Source of the DNA: Porphyra umbilicalis
Lineage: Eukaryota > Rhodophyta > Bangiophyceae > Bangiales > Bangiaceae
Assembly: GCA_002049455.2 (NCBI GenBank)
Contig: KV919203.1
Coordinates: 1-49,464 of the forward strand
Direction: 5' to 3'
DNA: 49,464 nt
Shown here: one piece after another, positions 45,768 to 49,464 of the stretch
How positions within the stretch are numbered: the stretch's first letter is position 1
Layout of the letters: each line of letters begins with the position of its first letter
Translations under genes and position numbers: made by a program
Notes under the pieces: generated by a model
The model's database searches: none
Told to the model about the DNA's origin: nothing
The model's input: only the letters and a program-made list of their open reading frames with translations

Positions 45768-47678
45768 CTTCTTGACTGCCTTGTGCTTCTTGTTGTTCAC
45801 CTTAATCTTGGACCATGTGCCAAGTTTCTTGTGTGCTGCCACCTCCTCCTTGATGGCTTGCTTCCACCACGGCCAATCAGGACGAGCGCGCGCCTCCTTC
45901 TCATTTGCAGGTGGCTTGTGCAGGTCGCAGCCCGACGCATCCGCAGACTTGATACCGCTTGCCAGGTAGGCCTTGGGTTCCTTCTCCAACCATGTTACCT
46001 TGGGAGATGGCTTGCGCTTCGAGCGACAAGGCCCCGGTGCGACGCTGTCACTGGCCGCAGGTGCTTGACCCACCCAGGGTGTCGAGTCATCGTCGCCGTC
46101 ATCGTCCTTTTTCTCGCTCTCTTCAGCGAGAGAAGGAGGACTGCCATCTTCGTCGCTTGTGGAAGTCTCTTCGGCGGTTTACTCGTCCCCACGCCCGCCT
46201 TCGGCGTCAAGCATGTCCATATCCCCTTCCGTGCCGTCCACGCTGTCGGCATCAGCCTCCGCAGTCAGCCGGTGACCAGCGCTTGGCCCAATGTCCGTCG
46301 TCTCTACCTTCGCCGGGATCTCCTCCATCAGCACGTCTTGACGCTCGAACACTTGGTTCGTCTCGACCTCGTGAATGCGGTAGGCCTTGCCACCGACATT
46401 GTTGCCGTCAAAACAGCCGACGTCGATCCTTGGCTCCATCTTACGCTGCTGCTTCGTGGGTTTGAGCGCCCACGCTCAACTCCCCCAAACGAGGAATCCC
46501 GCGACGTTGGGGCGTCGACCCGTTAGAGCCTCCAGCGGCGTCACGTACAGCCCCGCCTCAGGGGAGAGGTCCAGAACATGAACGATGGAGGCCAACGCCT
46601 CAGCCCACAACTCTTCCTTCGCTCCGGCATCGATCAGAGCAGCACGCACGCGCTCCATCAGCGTGCGGTTCACCCGCTCCGATTTGCCGTTCTGCTATGA
46701 CTTGTACGGCGCCGTCATCTCCGATGTGATGCCCTTGTCCTTGTACCACGCCTTGGAGTCCTTAGGGACGTACTCCTTGGCACCGGCATGATGGACGCGC
46801 TTGACGTTGGTCCTAGTCAGTGTCTCGAGCTTCTTGATTCGCGTCTTGAGCACTTCCGGGGCTATCCCTTTTGTCTTGATGGGCGTAGCCGTGATGAACC
46901 CCGTGGAGTCCTCCAGCGCCGTCATGAAATAGATGGAACCACCCAACGACTCATTGAGTGGGCCACCAATATCGGTGTGCACCAGTCTGCACTTGGTCGT
47001 CGCTGTCGATGAGCAAGGGCTCGGCGACTGAGCCATCTTGCCGTCCACACACGGCACACACACAGTGCCAATAACGCGCTTGGCGTCTGCCACTGACACC
47101 GGCATGCCGTCGACCACTGTGGCCACCCGCTTGAGGTTCTCTAACCCCAAATGGTTGAAACGACGGTGCCACAGCTCCGCCTCTCCAGCTATGCGCGTGG
47201 ATGCCGCGTTAGCTGACGCCTGGACCGGCGTCACCTTGATCACGTACTGCTCCAGGTCGTTCACTTTGCCGACCACCGAAGCCTTGTAGAGCACTCCGCT
47301 CCGGCAAACAGCATCCCCGTCGCTGAGGACGTAACAGGCGTTGTTGACGATCACCACCGCACCTCGATTGCGGTCGACCGCTCGAACCGACAGCAGGTAG
47401 CTGGTCAGGTTCGGAACGAGCATGGCGTCCTCGAGCACCATGCGCGTTTTGGTGTTTCCTTTTCCAATGTCCATGGAGACGTGGCCGTGCCCCTTCATGG
47501 GCCCCTTCTCGCCGTTGGCCAAGGGGACCTCGGCCCCGCTTCCCGCCGTCCGGACGGTGAAGCCCTTATCCCCGGCGGCCATGTGGTTGGTTGCACCAGA
47601 GTCGAGCACCCAAGTTGATGAACACAGGAAGCTCCAGTGAGCCTTGCTGCTCCAGGTTTTGCCAATAGAAGCAGGTTA
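45765..47678 (-). pseudogene. Ty1/copia protease and integrase
   Basis: The frame carries the protease motif VLDSGATNHM at about 47609, then the integrase zinc region (LWHRRFNHLGLENLKRV with CVPC), and the core: HTDIGGPLN (first Asp), VHHAGAKEYV (where the family has Asp, here Ala), and SERVNRTLME (Glu present). Loss of the second Asp would inactivate integrase. PLEALTGRRPNVAGFLVWG is the usual downstream block, followed by an acidic linker (EESEKKDDDGDDDS) before RT. Stops are TAA 47676, TAG 46695 (S*QNG, Gln to stop), TGA 46476 (GS*AWALKP, family Arg) and TAA 46179. All lie in one uninterrupted phase with RT, so the element had a single gag-pol frame. Confidence 0.88.
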
Positions 47679-48499
47679 GGCCAGAGCGGTACCCGCGTGG
47701 GGCCCGCCGCCGTGGCCGCCTTCACGACCACCACCGCCGGGCTTGCCCTTGCCCTTGGCCTCGTCCGCCTTCTTCTTGTGGCAGTCATGCTCCATGTGTC
47801 ACTTCTTGTTGCAGTAGAAGCAAACGACCGACTTCTTGTCAAATGGCTTCTCAGGCGCCGCTGCCGCAAAAGCTTGTGACTTGACACTGCCAGGAGGCTT
47901 GGAAGCGCCGACAGAAAGGCTCCGCTGCTCGGTTTGAAGCGGCTCAGCCGTCACGTCCGACATGGCGAGCTGAGTGTCCTTGTTATCAATTACCGTCCTG
48001 AGCATCCCGTACTCTGCCAGGAGCCCTGCCAGGACAAGCAGCGCAAGCGTGTTGTCGTCCACCGGGTTTCCAAGCATGGCAAGCTCGTCCCGGATCATCT
48101 TTGCGCGCGACGCAAACTTGATGATTTTCTCATCGCCGCCCTTCTTCAGGCTGCTCAGATCGTCCATGATCCGCAACAGCTGCGCGTTGTCTCGCACCTC
48201 GAACATGATCTTGAGCGCGTCCCACGCCTCTTTCGCCATGTCCACCGACGTGACCGTGTTGAGATGCACGGGCTTGACGGACATCTGAATGGTCGCCAGC
48301 TCCGCCTCGTTCATGACGTCCCACGCGTCGACTACCGGGTCGGACTTCTTGTCGTCTGACGAAGATGCCGGTCGGTCCGTCACGACCGACGCCCAGAGCT
48401 TCTTCTTTTGAGCTGCGCACGCTTGTACGCTGCCCACACCTTGTAGCCGTCGTCCAGTTGCACGAACCGCGGGCCGCCATAGCGGCCGTGGTCTGCCAT
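47676..48499 (-). pseudogene. Ty1/copia Gag with zinc knuckle, one frameshift
   Basis: It starts at ATG 48499 with MADHGRYGGPRFVQLDDGYK and VWAAYKRAQLK, the usual Gag opening. At about 48406 the phase changes by an indel and continues KKLWASVVTD, then EAWDALKIMFEVRDNAQLLRI (UBN2-type Gag domain), IKFASRAKMIRDEL and GAPVDD-like LGNPVDDNTLALLVLAGL. The CCHC zinc knuckle is CFYCNKK*HMEHDC; its spacing is right, but TGA 47799 replaces the expected Trp between Lys and His. A Gly/Lys-rich linker leads to the protease. Gag packages the element RNA. Confidence 0.82.
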
Positions 48500-49281
48500 G
48501 TTGACGACCTCGGCGCCGCACAGCGCCGCACTGACGACGTAGGGAGCAGAACAAGCCCGCCCGACGCCGGAACACAACGCGATCCCAGCAGCGTCGTCTT
48601 GCCAGCGACCGCAGGTGTAGTACCACAATCTAGGGGGTTACCTCAGAAGGAGGGAAGTAACGGCCGTCTCAGCCGCTCGCGCGACACCCGCTATGGGACT
48701 CGAGGTCCGGGAAGTCGGGCCGATCGAAACGCCAAGACATCGAGACACGGTTTACTTGCCGGCGACGACGGTGCCTCCCACCGTCGTCGCCCTTCGTCCT
48801 AAAAGGGCGGAAACCGTCGCCCGGGCCCAATTTCCCCAAATGGGAATTGACCCGGGCCGTCACCAACCAATGCAGATAATTCCCTCCATGCATGTCAAGT
48901 CCCCCGAGGCGATCATTACAGACGAGGGGGAGAAACCGTCCCGCGCGCAACGCGCTGCACCCGCCGCGTGGCGCCCGGTCGGCCGTCGCCTGCCGCGCCC
49001 TCTCGGGCGTGCCAGCGCCCGCTCGGGCGCGCCAACCCGGCCTCCCGCGGGGCTCGCGTGCCGGGCGCGGCGGATCGGGTGCGCTCCCTCAAGGGGCCCG
49101 AGCCGGGCAGCGGGGCCGCCCCCTCGCCCCGCCATCCCGCGTCGCCAACCCGTCGGCCGCCACCGCCGCTGGCGTCGCCACCACGCGTCGGGGACCGACG
49201 TCCCCCGCCGTCGCCGTCGTCCCCGCGGTGGCCCGCTGGCGCCTAGGGGGGCCCCGTAGTACTACATCCCCTTCGGCTGAG
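48500..49281. other. Region upstream of copia Gag; possible 5' LTR not confirmed
   Basis: For a minus-strand element the 5' leader and LTR should lie here. No matching 3' LTR exists in the window, so the LTR cannot be delimited. GTAGTAC(C/T)AC occurs at 48617-48626 and 49256-49265, which might mark element borders, but this is weak. From 48930 the sequence is GC-rich, with Ala/Pro/Arg-coding frames on both strands. Confidence 0.3.
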
Positions 49282-49464
49282 ATGGAGCCGTCCCCGGCGA
49301 CGCCTCCCTATAGCCCCGTCGGGGCTCCGTCCCCCTCGCCCCTGGCGTGCCCGCCCCCGGTGGCCGCCGCCCCGGGGCCGGCGCCGTCGGCCGTCGCGCC
49401 GCCCGCGTCGGGACCGCCCGTGCGCCGCCCAACCGTCCCCGCCCGCCCGTCGGTGCCGCCGGGT
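49282..49464 (+). CDS. Pro/Ala-rich ORF running off the window end
   Basis: ATG 49282 opens a frame of 61 codons with no stop before the edge (MEPSPATPPYSPVGAPSPS and onward), Pro- and Ala-rich throughout. Its composition resembles disordered N-termini of GC-rich genes or retroelement Gag proteins. There is no domain. Low stop density in GC-rich DNA makes a chance frame possible. Confidence 0.3.
   Translation, partial: MEPSPATPPYSPVGAPSPSPLACPPPVAAAPGPAPSAVAPPASGPPVRRPTVPARPSVPPG

Noticed and set aside
27849..47801. A variant nuclear genetic code with TGA read as Trp
   Set aside because: The same elements use TGG for most Trp residues, stops also occur at Arg and Gln positions, TAA and TAG are involved as well, and the pogo transposase uses only TGG. 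Point decay explains the data better.
48640..49464. Copia 5' LTR
   Set aside because: Plausible by position, but there is no second LTR in the window to define it and no convincing primer-binding site next to Gag.

Overview
This is nuclear DNA from a GC-rich eukaryote, and most of it is transposable-element debris. I see no operons, ribosome-binding-site logic or RNA genes. The lineage cannot be fixed from sequence alone. The high GC, the GCC/GGC-rich filler, and the mix of Ty1/copia, chromodomain Ty3/gypsy, pogo, Tc1/mariner-like, PiggyBac and hAT elements would suit a red alga such as Porphyra or Pyropia, but other GC-rich algae or protists remain possible (low confidence).

Layout, left to right. 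At 1.8-3.4 kb is a pogo/DDE_1 transposase, complete apart from one frameshift. About 5.1-7.25 kb is GC-extreme low-complexity DNA. At 8.9-10.9 kb is a decayed transposon-like protein read across several frames. At 11.9-12.4 kb is a MITE-like inverted-repeat element. At 14.3-15.1 kb is an unrecognised 267-codon ORF. At 17.9-20.1 kb is an extended PHD (ePHD) zinc-finger gene split by a 1,192-bp non-autonomous hAT element, which itself contains a second copy of the MITE. Two more hAT-like elements lie at 22.85-23.56 and 24.98-25.94 kb, the second with a perfect 8-bp target duplication. A degraded Tc1/mariner-like DDE_3 transposase lies at 27.8-28.8 kb, and a CENP-B/Tc5-type helix-turn-helix fragment abuts a dead PiggyBac transposase at 32.1-33.8 kb. 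From 35.9 to 39.4 kb the DNA is very GC-rich and includes a roughly 201-bp tandem array and a 70-bp minisatellite. The right end, all on the minus strand, is a Ty3/gypsy chromovirus remnant (39.6-44.4 kb, with a second copy of the hAT element inserted in its tail) fused head to tail to a Ty1/copia remnant (44.3-48.5 kb).

The best result is the nested insertion at 18-20 kb. Removing the hAT element plus one 8-bp duplication rejoins two halves of an ePHD finger in the same frame. A related hAT copy at 39.7 kb shows the same internal site without the MITE. The order of events was therefore ePHD gene, then hAT insertion, then MITE insertion into that copy.

A second theme is how the elements died. 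In copia, gypsy, PiggyBac, the mariner-like element and the 9-11 kb relic, many in-frame stops sit where the family has Trp, Gln or Arg, so they are explained by G:C to A:T transitions. The pogo transposase lacks such stops. No database search was possible; family calls rest on motifs seen in the translations.
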